DNA of 64,000 nt from Heyndrickxia vini. GTDB lineage: Bacteria > Bacillota > Bacilli > Bacillales > Bacillaceae_C. The stretch lies in the NCBI RefSeq assembly GCF_016772275.1, contig NZ_CP065425.1:2510653-2574652 (forward strand), given 5' to 3'. Shown here in pieces: positions 57,132-64,000 of this stretch. A program made the position numbers and the translations under genes. The notes beneath the pieces were generated by a model. That model was not told the origin of the DNA and searched no databases. It saw nothing but the letters and a program-made list of their open reading frames with translations. Each line of letters opens with the position of its first letter. Position 1 is the stretch's first letter.

Positions 57132-57883
57132 GATGTCACTACCTTAATGATTGTTTTTTCTTTATATAAATCTTGTGTTTCTTCATCTATATCATTTGTA
57201 ATAATAGAGGCTTTAGAAATATCAGCAATTTCTGAAAAGGCGATTTCACCAATCTTTGAACGATCTGCAAGAACATAGCTTTCTTTTGAAAGTTCTAAAG
57301 CTTTTTTCTTCATAGCGGCTTCCTCTGGATCTGGTGTGGTAAAGCCTAGTGACGGGTGAATACCGTTCACTCCTAAAAAACATTTATCGAAACGGTAAGA
57401 TTGAATACTAGCAAGTGCATCCTTCCCAATCATGGCATTTGTACTCGCCTTTAGAAATCCGCCGACCACATATGTTCTAATGCCTTTACTTAAAAGCGGC
57501 TCTATATTGGTTACACCATTAGTTACAACGACAATCTCCAATGCACTATCCAAGTATTGAATTAATTGGAGAGTTGATGTACCGGCGTCTAAATAAATAC
57601 AATCACCATTTTCAATTAAACTGGCGGAGTATTTTGCAATTGCTTTTTTTGCCGAAAGATTTTTAGCTGACTTTTCAAGTATATTGGGTTCATCTAATTT
57701 CTTTTGAATTCGAGATGCACCGCCATGTACCCTTTTCAATGCCTTTTTTTCTTCTAACTGTACTAAATCCCGTCTGATGGTTGATTCTGAGGTCTTTGTT
57801 TCATCAACAAGCTCTTGGATACTTACAATATCTTTTTTCTTTAAAAGCTCAACAATCATTCGATGTCTTTCTGCTGTTAACAT
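57128..57883 (-). CDS. fruR: DeoR-family repressor of the fructose operon
   Basis: Transcription factor that presumably senses fructose 1-phosphate. 251 residues from ATG 57883 (GAGGTG 9 bases ahead; the frame opens 13 codons earlier). N-terminal helix-turn-helix QELVDETKTSESTIRRDLVQL near 26-46, then a sugar-phosphate isomerase-like C-terminal domain with DAGTSTLQLIQYL. First gene of its operon and next to repeated sites that are likely its own operators. Confidence 0.94.
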   Translation of the reverse strand: MLTAERHRMIVELLKKKDIVSIQELVDETKTSESTIRRDLVQLEEKKALKRVHGGASRIQKKLDEPNILEKSAKNLSAKKAIAKYSASLIENGDCIYLDAGTSTLQLIQYLDSALEIVVVTNGVTNIEPLLSKGIRTYVVGGFLKASTNAMIGKDALASIQSYRFDKCFLGVNGIHPSLGFTTPDPEEAAMKKKALELSKESYVLADRSKIGEIAFSEIADISKASIITNDIDEETQDLYKEKTIIKVVTS

Positions 57884-57933
57884 GGGTTTTTTCACCTCAG
57901 CTCCAATTGATAACGCATACAACTTCTTTCCTC

Positions 57934-57961
57934 TTTATAGTTTACATCCACTTTCGTTCAA
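57934..57961 (-). promoter_or_regulatory. Promoter of fruR-fruK-fruA
   Basis: TTGAAC (57956-57961) and TATAAA (57934-57939), 16 bases apart on the minus strand. Overlapped by one of the direct repeats. Confidence 0.65.
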
Positions 57962-57985
57962 AATCAACCACTTTCAGTCAAAATC
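57948..57985. promoter_or_regulatory. Two 18-bp direct repeats on the fru promoter (probable FruR operators)
   Basis: CCACTTTCGTTCAAAATC (57948-57965) and CCACTTTCAGTCAAAATC (57968-57985) differ at two or three positions and are spaced exactly 20 bp, about two helix turns. A degenerate third copy at 57988-58005 keeps the period. Direct repeats of this type suit DeoR-family repressors. The first overlaps the -35. Confidence 0.7.
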
Positions 57986-58054
57986 ATCCATAAACATTCA
58001 GGTTCAGTTACTAGCTTGTTGATTTCAAACACTAAAATTTAACAAAGAATACAA

Positions 58055-58085
58055 TAAAAAACTATGAGAGTAGTCTCTCATAGTT
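58055..58085 (-). terminator. Intrinsic terminator after rnhB
   Basis: 11-bp stem AACTATGAGAG / CTCTCATAGTT (58060-58070 and 58075-58085), 4-base loop, then TTTTTTATTG on the minus strand. Seven bases after the rnhB stop. Confidence 0.9.
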
Positions 58086-58092
58086 GAAATTT

Positions 58093-58860
58093 TTATATAT
58101 AGTTTTTTATCGGTGCAAAGGTTTTTCGATGGATTGAACATGGGCCGTATTTTTGAATTGCTTGGATATGTTCATTTGTACCGTAGCCCATATTTTTATC
58201 AAACAAGTAATTTGGATACTCATCGGCATATCGCTTCATTAAACGGTCTCTCGTTACTTTCGCGACAACGGAAGCAGCTGCAATCGATACACTTGATGCA
58301 TCACCTTTAATGATAGCTGTCTGTGGGATCGGTATCGTTAATTTCATTGCGTCTATTAAACAATAATCAGGCATTGTTTGAAGGTCACTAATTGCTGCTA
58401 TCATCGCTTTTTTCGTTGCTTCATAAATATTAACCTTGTCTATTTCTTGCGCCGTAATAATTCCCGTTCCTACTGCTACAGCTTCTTTCATGATGATCGT
58501 ATAAAATTCATCGCGTTTTTTTTCAGATAATTGCTTTGAATCATTTAATCCTTCTAAGTAAAAGTGCTCAGGCAAAATAACCGCTGCCGCAATGACCGGG
58601 CCTGCAAGAGGCCCTCTGCCCACTTCATCAATACCAGCTATGTACTTAAAGCCTTGTTGCTTGATTTTCGTTTCATATTTCATCATCTGATCAAATTTTT
58701 TACGATTCATTTCCTTTACTTCCTGCTGCTTATTCCATTGATTTAGGAGATTTTGAACACCTTTACGTTCATCCATTTCTAGTATTTTAAAGAGCGGATC
58801 TTCCTTACTTACCACTGTTTTCAGCATTTCAGAAATATCTTTAATTGTCTTCGTTTTCAT
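58093..58860 (-). CDS. rnhB: Ribonuclease HII
   Basis: Removes ribonucleotides from DNA and RNA from hybrids. 255 residues, with the longer N-terminal extension (about 70 residues) seen in Bacillus. Catalytic Asp78-Glu79 in YIAGIDEVGRGPLAGPV, then YCLIDAMKL and KGDASSVSIAAASVVAKVTRD hold further acidic residues. Located after the rbgA terminator, before the fru/cyclase insert; in B. subtilis ylqG follows directly. Confidence 0.96.
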   Translation of the reverse strand: MKTKTIKDISEMLKTVVSKEDPLFKILEMDERKGVQNLLNQWNKQQEVKEMNRKKFDQMMKYETKIKQQGFKYIAGIDEVGRGPLAGPVIAAAVILPEHFYLEGLNDSKQLSEKKRDEFYTIIMKEAVAVGTGIITAQEIDKVNIYEATKKAMIAAISDLQTMPDYCLIDAMKLTIPIPQTAIIKGDASSVSIAAASVVAKVTRDRLMKRYADEYPNYLFDKNMGYGTNEHIQAIQKYGPCSIHRKTFAPIKNYI

Positions 58861-58890
58861 GGTCTGTCCCTCATCTTAATTTATAGAATA

Positions 58891-58914
58891 AAAAATCCCC
58901 ACATTTAGGGGGAT
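58891..58914 (-). terminator. Intrinsic terminator after rbgA
   Basis: Stem ATCCCC / GGGGAT (58895-58900 and 58909-58914) that includes the rbgA stop codon, followed on the minus strand by six T. Short loop of about eight bases. Confidence 0.75.
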
Positions 58915-59774
58915 ATAATTGCATTTTGTTCACCGGGTATATCGAATGACAAGGCTCCTAATTTATCCGAACGGATATCTCGAACAATTGTTTCTGCTGT
59001 TTTATCATAATCGACTTCCCCTTTTGCCATTAAACATCCACGTAATTCACCGATATGATTAAATAAATCGAGAACCTCAGAAGGTATTTCGGAAAAACTA
59101 TATCTTTCCTTGAGTCGATTAGGATAATTTTCCTCAAGAAAACGTAATGCGTAAATTGAAATATCCTGAAGGTTTAAAATTGTATCTTTAATAGCCCCCG
59201 TTAAAGCTAATTTATACCCTACTTCTTGATCTTCAAATTTTGGCCATAAGATCCCTGGGGTATCAAGTAATTCCAATTCTTTCCCGACTTTAATCCATTG
59301 CTGTGATTTTGTAATACCTGGCATATTTCCTGTCTTAGCAATATTCTTCTTAGCAAGCCTATTAATCAATGTTGATTTCCCAACATTTGGTATCCCGATA
59401 ATCATTGCGCGAATAGCTCTAGGTTTCATCCCTTTTGCTTTCATACGATCAAATTTAGGCTTCAATATTTCCTTAGCTGCATTTACAATCTCATGTAAAC
59501 CACTGCCTGCTTGTGAATTTATTGATAAAGCTTTTCTGTCTAGCTCTGCATAATATTGCAACCATCTTTTCGTCGTATCGCGATCTGCTAAATCAGCTTT
59601 ATTTAATAAAGTTAATCTCGGTTTTTGCTGGATAATCTCATCAAGCATTGGGTTTGCAGAGGAAACAGGAATTCTCGCATCCACCAACTCAAATACGATA
59701 TCCACCAGTTTTAATTTCTCCGTAACTTCCCTGCGAGCTTTTGCCATATGCCCTGGGAACCATTGTATTGTCAT
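58905..59774 (-). CDS. rbgA: Ribosome biogenesis GTPase RbgA (YlqF)
   Basis: Circularly permuted GTPase needed for late 50S assembly. 289 residues. Order of GTPase motifs is G4-G5-G1-G2-G3: LLNKADL at 57-63, then IINSQAG-like G5 near 84-91, G1 [10 protein letters not shown] at 127-136, and DTPGILWP near 172. N-terminal [14 protein letters not shown] is the typical YlqF start. 19 bases after lepB; ended by a terminator. Confidence 0.96.
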   Translation of the reverse strand: MTIQWFPGHMAKARREVTEKLKLVDIVFELVDARIPVSSANPMLDEIIQQKPRLTLLNKADLADRDTTKRWLQYYAELDRKALSINSQAGSGLHEIVNAAKEILKPKFDRMKAKGMKPRAIRAMIIGIPNVGKSTLINRLAKKNIAKTGNMPGITKSQQWIKVGKELELLDTPGILWPKFEDQEVGYKLALTGAIKDTILNLQDISIYALRFLEENYPNRLKERYSFSEIPSEVLDLFNHIGELRGCLMAKGEVDYDKTAETIVRDIRSDKLGALSFDIPGEQNAIISP

Positions 59775-59793
59775 GCTTTCAACTCCACATTTC

Positions 59794-60336
59794 TTATTTT
59801 ACAAGGCGAATATCTGAAATTGGCCAATAAATTAATTTCGTATCACCAATTACTTTCTTCAATGGAACCGCACCAATATGCCGACTGTCTTTACTAAATC
59901 TGCGATTATCACCCATGACGAAAATTTCCCCTTCTGGAACCGTTTCTTGGCCGACTGGGGTATCTTTCAAAGTGAAATCTTCAGTAAGAGGACCTTCGGG
60001 TAAGTCTTTCTTATATTTATCTAAGTATGGTTCCTTATATGCTTTTCCATTTATATAAAGGGTATCATTTTTATATTCTATCTTATCCCCTGGCAGACCT
60101 ATTACTCTTTTTATGTAGTCTTTCTTTTCAGGTGCATGGAAAACAACAATATCAAACCGATCTGGATTTCCTAGTTTATTAACGATCATCCGATCTCCAT
60201 TTTGAAGTGTAGGCATCATGGAAGAACCATCTACAACAATTGGCGCAAATAAAAAATAGCGAATAATAACCGCAAGTGCCACCGCAATTAGTAGTGCTTT
60301 TGTCCATTCCCATAATTCGTTCTTTTGTTTTGACAT
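59794..60336 (-). CDS. lepB: Type I signal peptidase
   Basis: Cuts signal peptides from exported proteins. 180 residues. One N-terminal membrane helix (about 12-30), then the catalytic Ser39 in [10 protein letters not shown] and Lys76 in [12 protein letters not shown]; the C-terminal box [14 protein letters not shown] is present. Short loop form as in SipS/SipT. GGTGG precedes the ATG. Located between rplS and rbgA as in many Bacillaceae, though not in B. subtilis. Confidence 0.96.
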   Translation of the reverse strand: MSKQKNELWEWTKALLIAVALAVIIRYFLFAPIVVDGSSMMPTLQNGDRMIVNKLGNPDRFDIVVFHAPEKKDYIKRVIGLPGDKIEYKNDTLYINGKAYKEPYLDKYKKDLPEGPLTEDFTLKDTPVGQETVPEGEIFVMGDNRRFSKDSRHIGAVPLKKVIGDTKLIYWPISDIRLVK

Positions 60337-60366
60337 GTTTCCACCGCCTATGTAAAATTGCCAAGC

Positions 60367-60394
60367 TATATATATTAATATATCAGCTAATCAA
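60367..60394 (-). promoter_or_regulatory. Candidate promoter for lepB-rbgA
   Basis: TTGATT (60389-60394) and TATATA (60367-60372), 16 bases apart on the minus strand, 30 bases before the lepB start and after the rplS terminator. Confidence 0.5.
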
Positions 60395-60485
60395 TGATAA
60401 ATGTAAATTTTTTTATGCCTATCATTATTTTATATCCAATTTACTTTATCCATAATCCGGATAAAAAAATTATTCATTAAAGTCG

Positions 60486-60513
60486 AAAAGGAGCTTGATA
60501 TCAAGCTCCTTTT
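60486..60513 (-). terminator. Intrinsic terminator after rplS
   Basis: 13-bp stem AAAAGGAGCTTGA / TCAAGCTCCTTTT with a 2-base centre, at 60486-60513, 50 bases past the rplS stop. T-rich tail on the minus strand; it may also act on the other strand. Confidence 0.87.
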
Positions 60514-60562
60514 CTTCTTGTCCAGCACAAGTTGTCTATTAAAGACACTTACACTTTTCTTA

Positions 60563-60907
60563 TTATCGAATTTCTTTAATACGAGCGGCTTTACCACGTA
60601 AATTACGTAGGTAGTAAAGTTTCGCACGGCGAACTTTACCGCGACGCACTACTTCAAGCTTCGCAATCTTAGGAGTGTGAACAGGGAATGTACGTTCAAC
60701 ACCAACACCATAAGAAATTTTACGAACTGTGAAAGTTTCGCTGATTCCACCACCACGGCGTTTAATTACAACACCTTCAAATAGCTGGATACGTTCGCGA
60801 GTACCCTCGATAACTTTAACGTGTACACGTACAGTATCACCAGGACGGAACGCTGGAAGATCAGAGCGAAGTTGATCTTTTGTAATTTCATCAATAATTT
60901 TGTGCAT
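60563..60907 (-). CDS. rplS: 50S ribosomal protein L19
   Basis: Large-subunit protein at the interface with the 30S. 114 residues from ATG 60907, with AAGGAG ahead; the frame opens 29 codons earlier within the leader, which is not coding. [20 protein letters not shown] near 19-38, then [14 protein letters not shown] and the conserved C-terminal [13 protein letters not shown]. Basic throughout. Confidence 0.97.
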   Translation of the reverse strand: MHKIIDEITKDQLRSDLPAFRPGDTVRVHVKVIEGTRERIQLFEGVVIKRRGGGISETFTVRKISYGVGVERTFPVHTPKIAKLEVVRRGKVRRAKLYYLRNLRGKAARIKEIR

Positions 60908-60995
60908 CGAATTCAACTCCTTCCAACAGATGCTCATACAAATCTTAACATGCAGCGGAACATCGTTTTCATGCGATTTATTAAAATAAATCACA
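60908..60995 (-). ncRNA. Probable L19 leader (autoregulatory mRNA structure)
   Basis: Leader of about 90 bases before rplS. It has a hairpin GATTTATT / AATAAATC (60975-60992) and, closer to the gene, a block with GATGTTCC, GCTGCATG and GCATCTGTTGG running into the Shine-Dalgarno. That block matches what I recall of the Firmicute L19 leader, where the ribosomal protein binds its own mRNA. Not checked against a covariance model. Confidence 0.55.
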
Positions 60996-61001
60996 AGGAA
61001 T

Positions 61002-61030
61002 ATCTTATCATATCAATTACTGTATTGCAA
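61002..61030 (-). promoter_or_regulatory. SigA-type promoter for rplS
   Basis: TTGCAA (61025-61030) and TAAGAT (61002-61007), 17 bases apart on the minus strand, with TGA before the -10. It lies just after the trmD stop, so rplS can be expressed apart from trmD. Confidence 0.65.
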
Positions 61031-61049
61031 TCACCTATTTATTATATCT

Positions 61050-61796
61050 TTAATCTTTCTTAGTCTGTTTCCACTCTTCAATCCATTTTTTGTGTTTCTC
61101 TGTTAATGGATAATTATCTAACAAATCAGGTCGTCTTTCATATGTTCGCTTTAAGGATTGTTTCTCTCTCCATTCATCAATATGCTTATGATTTCCTGAT
61201 AATAGTACATCTGGAACACTCATCCCTCTAAAATCGGCAGGACGTGTATAATGAGGATGCTCTAACAGGCCTGAAGAAAAAGAATCTAGTATGGGAGAAT
61301 CCTCATTTCCTAACACTCCGGGCAATAGTCGAACAACACTATCGATAATAACCATCGCTCCAAGCTCTCCACCTGTTAACACATAATCACCAATAGAGAT
61401 TTCATCAGTTACGACATGCTCACGAATTCGTTCATCATATCCTTCATAATGTCCACAAACAAATATAAGATGCTGTTCCTTTGCTAATTCCTCTGATACT
61501 TTCTGAGTTAAAACTTTACCTTGAGGACATAAAAGAATCACTCTTGGTGGTTTACTATTTTCGTTATTTTGCGTTAGAGAATCAACCGCATCGAATATGG
61601 GTTGAGGCTTTAATACCATACCTGCTCCGCCGCCATAAGGATAATCATCAACCGATTGGTGCTTGTTGTCTGCAAACTCACGAAAATTAACGACATTGTA
61701 TTGTACAGCATTTTTTTCTGCTGCTTTTTTTAATATAGAGGAACCGAAAACCCCAGAGAACATTTCAGGAAAAAGAGTAAGGACGTCTATTTTCAT
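61050..61796 (-). CDS. trmD: tRNA (guanine-N1)-methyltransferase TrmD
   Basis: Methylates G37 of tRNAs reading CNN codons; prevents +1 frameshifting. 248 residues. SPOUT knot with the SAM site [10 protein letters not shown] and [15 protein letters not shown] at about 110-140; [13 protein letters not shown] start; [16 protein letters not shown] near 53-68. Overlaps the rimM stop by 4 bases. Confidence 0.97.
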   Translation of the reverse strand: MKIDVLTLFPEMFSGVFGSSILKKAAEKNAVQYNVVNFREFADNKHQSVDDYPYGGGAGMVLKPQPIFDAVDSLTQNNENSKPPRVILLCPQGKVLTQKVSEELAKEQHLIFVCGHYEGYDERIREHVVTDEISIGDYVLTGGELGAMVIIDSVVRLLPGVLGNEDSPILDSFSSGLLEHPHYTRPADFRGMSVPDVLLSGNHKHIDEWREKQSLKRTYERRPDLLDNYPLTEKHKKWIEEWKQTKKD

Positions 61797-62308
61797 GTTA
61801 ATAGCCCTTCCATTGGATCAATCGTTATAACTTTTTCTTCGATATCTACATTTTTTATTATTTCATCAATATACGGGATTAAGTATTCTTTTTTATCTGT
61901 ACCTTTTACAATCCATACATCATTTGCTCCAGGTGTCAATATTTCTTTTACAATTCCTACTTCTTCTCCGTCTAGCGTAATAACTTTACACCCAATGATT
62001 TCATGAAAGTAATATTCCCCTTCATCGAGGTTAGTTAATTGTTCTTCAGAAATCTTTAATAATCCATTCTTCCATTTTTCAACCAAATTAATATTTTCGT
62101 ACCCATCAAATTGTAATAGATCAAAGTTTTTATGTGTACGATGATTTTTAATCGTTAATTGAATGGGTTCTTGTTCATTTAGAAATAAATAAAGAAGATT
62201 TCCTTTTTGATATCGTTCTTCAGGAAAATCGGTTTTGGATATAACACGTACCTCTCCATTAAGTCCATGTGTATTTACAATTTTTCCTACATTAAACCAA
62301 TTAGTCAT
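61793..62308 (-). CDS. rimM: Ribosome maturation factor RimM
   Basis: Helps 16S 3'-domain maturation through S19. 171 residues. N-terminal RimM domain ([18 protein letters not shown]) and C-terminal PRC barrel ([34 protein letters not shown]). Ten bases after ylqD. Confidence 0.96.
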   Translation of the reverse strand: MTNWFNVGKIVNTHGLNGEVRVISKTDFPEERYQKGNLLYLFLNEQEPIQLTIKNHRTHKNFDLLQFDGYENINLVEKWKNGLLKISEEQLTNLDEGEYYFHEIIGCKVITLDGEEVGIVKEILTPGANDVWIVKGTDKKEYLIPYIDEIIKNVDIEEKVITIDPMEGLLT

Positions 62309-62318
62309 GCACTCACCT

Positions 62319-62705
62319 CTAACGTATTTCTATGATGATTCCATCTTTGATAATAATCATTTGTTCTTTCACTAGTTTCTCCCAATCATCGCCAACTTTT
62401 ACATCTACAATGGCTTGTACATCCTGTTCTTTAATTTCACTTCCAAGAGGCAATAGAGTTAGTTGCTCGATTTGAAAATCAACTAATTTTATTTTTTCTT
62501 TTCTGCTATTAATTTCTTTTTCAAAATGCGTTTTTAAACTAGTTGGAGAGAACTTTTTTGTACGTTCCAATTTTTTTAATTCAAAGCGTAATTGATCACA
62601 TTCTTTTTGCATCGTGATTTTTTTTTGAATATACGATTGCTGCAATTCTTTTTTACTTTTTTCTGTGAGGACTTGCTTTATTGTTACCGTCTGAAGTAAC
62701 TGCAT
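62319..62705 (-). CDS. ylqD: YlqD family protein
   Basis: 128 residues, function unknown. Long charged coiled coil at about 10-80 (KEKDxLR-like pattern, many Lys, Glu, Gln) and a small C-terminal beta part with [12 protein letters not shown] and [12 protein letters not shown]. Found in B. subtilis at this place, between khpA and rimM. AAGGAGGGGGAAA is a very strong ribosome site. Confidence 0.88.
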   Translation of the reverse strand: MQLLQTVTIKQVLTEKSKKELQQSYIQKKITMQKECDQLRFELKKLERTKKFSPTSLKTHFEKEINSRKEKIKLVDFQIEQLTLLPLGSEIKEQDVQAIVDVKVGDDWEKLVKEQMIIIKDGIIIEIR

Positions 62706-62814
62706 TTTCCCCCTCCTTATTTGTTCTTTTACTAACTATTTTACTTTGGCATATGTGATGCTTTATTTTGATAAGGAGTTAAAAAGAGGTATGTATACGA
62801 ATTTTGTATATAGA

Positions 62815-62842
62815 AAAAGGGAGGAATTGAACCCTCCCTTTT
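62815..62842. terminator. Terminator-like hairpin after khpA
   Basis: Stem AAAAGGGAGG / CCTCCCTTTT (62815-62824 and 62833-62842) with T-rich flanks on both strands, 75 bases past the khpA stop. A second hairpin, AAATCAAAGG / CCTTTGATTT (62891-62917), overlaps the khpA stop but lacks a T-run. Together they close rpsP-khpA. Confidence 0.75.
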
Positions 62843-62916
62843 CTCATGCAGTGTAATAAATTCAGTGTGAGAATTCTTATTCTGCTTGATAAATCAAAGG
62901 AAATTATCCTTTGATT

Positions 62917-63150
62917 TCATTCGATAATTTCCAAATAAATTTTCTTATGATGTTTGGATCCTGCCGCAGCATAGACAACAGTTCGAATGGCTTTTGCAAC
63001 TCGCCCCTTTTTTCCAATTACCTTTCCAATGTCCTGTTTATTAACTGATAGTTTATAAGTGATGTGATTATCTTCATCAGTTACAAAAACTTGAACATCT
63101 TCAGGAGAATCTACAAGAGGCTTTACAATCGTTTCAATCAACTCTTGCAT
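62917..63150 (-). CDS. khpA: RNA-binding KH-domain protein KhpA (YlqC)
   Basis: Small RNA-binding protein; with KhpB it affects cell division and growth in other Firmicutes. 77 residues from ATG 63150. One KH domain with KQDIGKVIGKKGRVAKAIRTV (GxxG = GKKG near 46). No clear Shine-Dalgarno, so it is likely coupled to rpsP just upstream; a GTG at 63159 is also possible. Confidence 0.93.
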   Translation of the reverse strand: MQELIETIVKPLVDSPEDVQVFVTDEDNHITYKLSVNKQDIGKVIGKKGRVAKAIRTVVYAAAGSKHHKKIYLEIIE

Positions 63151-63161
63151 TGAGTTCACGA

Positions 63162-63458
<297 letters not shown>

Positions 63459-63472
63459 TTACACAAGATAGT

Positions 63473-63502
63473 ATATTATCAAATATGTGTTTAGTTTGTA
63501 AA
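63473..63502 (-). promoter_or_regulatory. Promoter P1 of rpsP
   Basis: TTTACA (63497-63502) and TAATAT (63473-63478), 18 bases apart on the minus strand, with an extended TGA before the -10. Confidence 0.6.
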
Positions 63503-63524
63503 GTGTTTTTTCTTAACACTAAGT

Positions 63525-63553
63525 ATTATATCAAAAATGATGAGAAAGGACAA
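63525..63553 (-). promoter_or_regulatory. Promoter P2 of rpsP
   Basis: TTGTCC (63548-63553) and TATAAT (63525-63530), 17 bases apart on the minus strand, with an extended TGA before the -10. It begins right after the ffh stop. Confidence 0.65.
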
Positions 63554-63554
63554 A

Positions 63555-64000
63555 CTACATAAATGGAAATTTAAAGCCTTTGCGTTTTCCTTTTTGTTGC
63601 ATTCCTGTCATTTGTTTCATCATTTTTTTCATTTCTTCAAATTGCTTTAAAAGACGGTTTACTTCTTGGACCGAAGTTCCGCTCCCTTTGGCAATTCTCT
63701 TTTTTCTGCCAGCGTTAATAATCTCCGGATTGACTTTTTCCTTTTTCGTCATTGATTGAATAATCGCTTCAACATGACTAATCTGTTTTTCATCAATCTG
63801 AAGATTGCCCATGCCTTTAATTTTATTCGCACCAGGCATCATTTTTAATAGTTCGTCGAGTGGACCCATTTTTCGAACTTGACCTAATTGATCGAGAAAA
63901 TCATCAAATGTAAAATTCATCGTCCTCAATTTCTGTTCAAGTTCTTTTGCTTTTTCCTCGTCAACATTTGCCTGAGCTTTTTCAATTAAAGAAAGCATAT
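63555..64000 (-). CDS. ffh: Signal recognition particle protein Ffh (partial, 5' part outside window)
   Basis: C-terminal 148 residues or so of the SRP GTPase subunit. Visible: the linker MLSLIEKAQANVDEEKAKEL and the methionine-rich M domain with KMGPLDELLKMMPGANKI, RIAKGSGTSVQEVNRLLKQF (RNA-binding helix-turn-helix), and the Met-rich tail. The GTPase part lies beyond base 64000. The Met near 63998 is internal, not the start. Confidence 0.95.
   Translation of the reverse strand, partial: MLSLIEKAQANVDEEKAKELEQKLRTMNFTFDDFLDQLGQVRKMGPLDELLKMMPGANKIKGMGNLQIDEKQISHVEAIIQSMTKKEKVNPEIINAGRKKRIAKGSGTSVQEVNRLLKQFEEMKKMMKQMTGMQQKGKRKGFKFPFM

Noticed and set aside
60430-60627. 65-codon minus-strand frame over the end of rplS
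   Set aside because: Overlaps the rplS gene and its terminator in another frame; no similarity to any family I know.

Overview
This is a low-GC, Gram-positive chromosomal segment from the family Bacillaceae. The evidence is the gene content and order: PolC-type replicase, rseP-dxr-cdsA-uppS-frr-pyrH-tsf-rpsB, the long fla/che operon ending in sigD and swrB, codY-clpY-clpQ-xerC-topA-dprA-sucD-sucC, and rnhB-rbgA-lepB-rplS-trmD-rimM-ylqD-khpA-rpsP-ffh. This matches the Bacillus subtilis core map almost gene for gene. I cannot name the species from sequence alone. Nearly everything is on the minus strand; the only plus-strand gene is an alcohol dehydrogenase at about 53.1-54.3 kb. Two genes run off the ends: polC on the left and ffh on the right.

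Layout, left to right (genes read right to left). (1) 1-10.8 kb: replication, isoprenoid and phospholipid synthesis, cell-wall lipid carrier, ribosome recycling and translation genes, broken up by clear intrinsic terminators. (2) 10.8-38.7 kb: one 32-gene flagellar and chemotaxis cluster from flgB to swrB, with very short gaps and many overlaps. It encodes rod, MS-ring, switch, export apparatus, hook and hook-length control, chemotaxis core, SigD and swarming factors. No terminator is visible between swrB and rpsB. (3) 39.1-45.4 kb: codY, clpY, a frameshifted clpQ, xerC and topA. (4) 45.8-50.9 kb: dprA, the two succinyl-CoA synthetase genes, and the FlhB-like/FliK-like pair ylqH-ylqG. (5) 50.9-57.9 kb: a block not found at this place in B. 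subtilis, made of a sporulenol/squalene-hopene-type cyclase, an iron alcohol dehydrogenase and the fruR-fruK-fruA fructose operon, with a 118-bp GC-rich palindromic repeat inside. (6) 58.1-64.0 kb: rnhB to ffh.

The most notable points are: a one-base deletion in clpQ; proS and trmFO missing from their usual slots; a 31-bp palindrome laid over the xerC-clpQY-codY promoter; hairpins on both sides of the hook gene flgE, one of them between the Shine-Dalgarno and start codon of swrD; two 18-bp direct repeats at 20-bp spacing on the fru promoter; a tandem ~90-residue duplication in YlqG; and the palindromic repeat next to the cyclase gene. I found no prophage, CRISPR array, insertion sequence, defence island, tRNA or rRNA. 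I see no convincing wholly new system here; the regulatory structures are the best leads.
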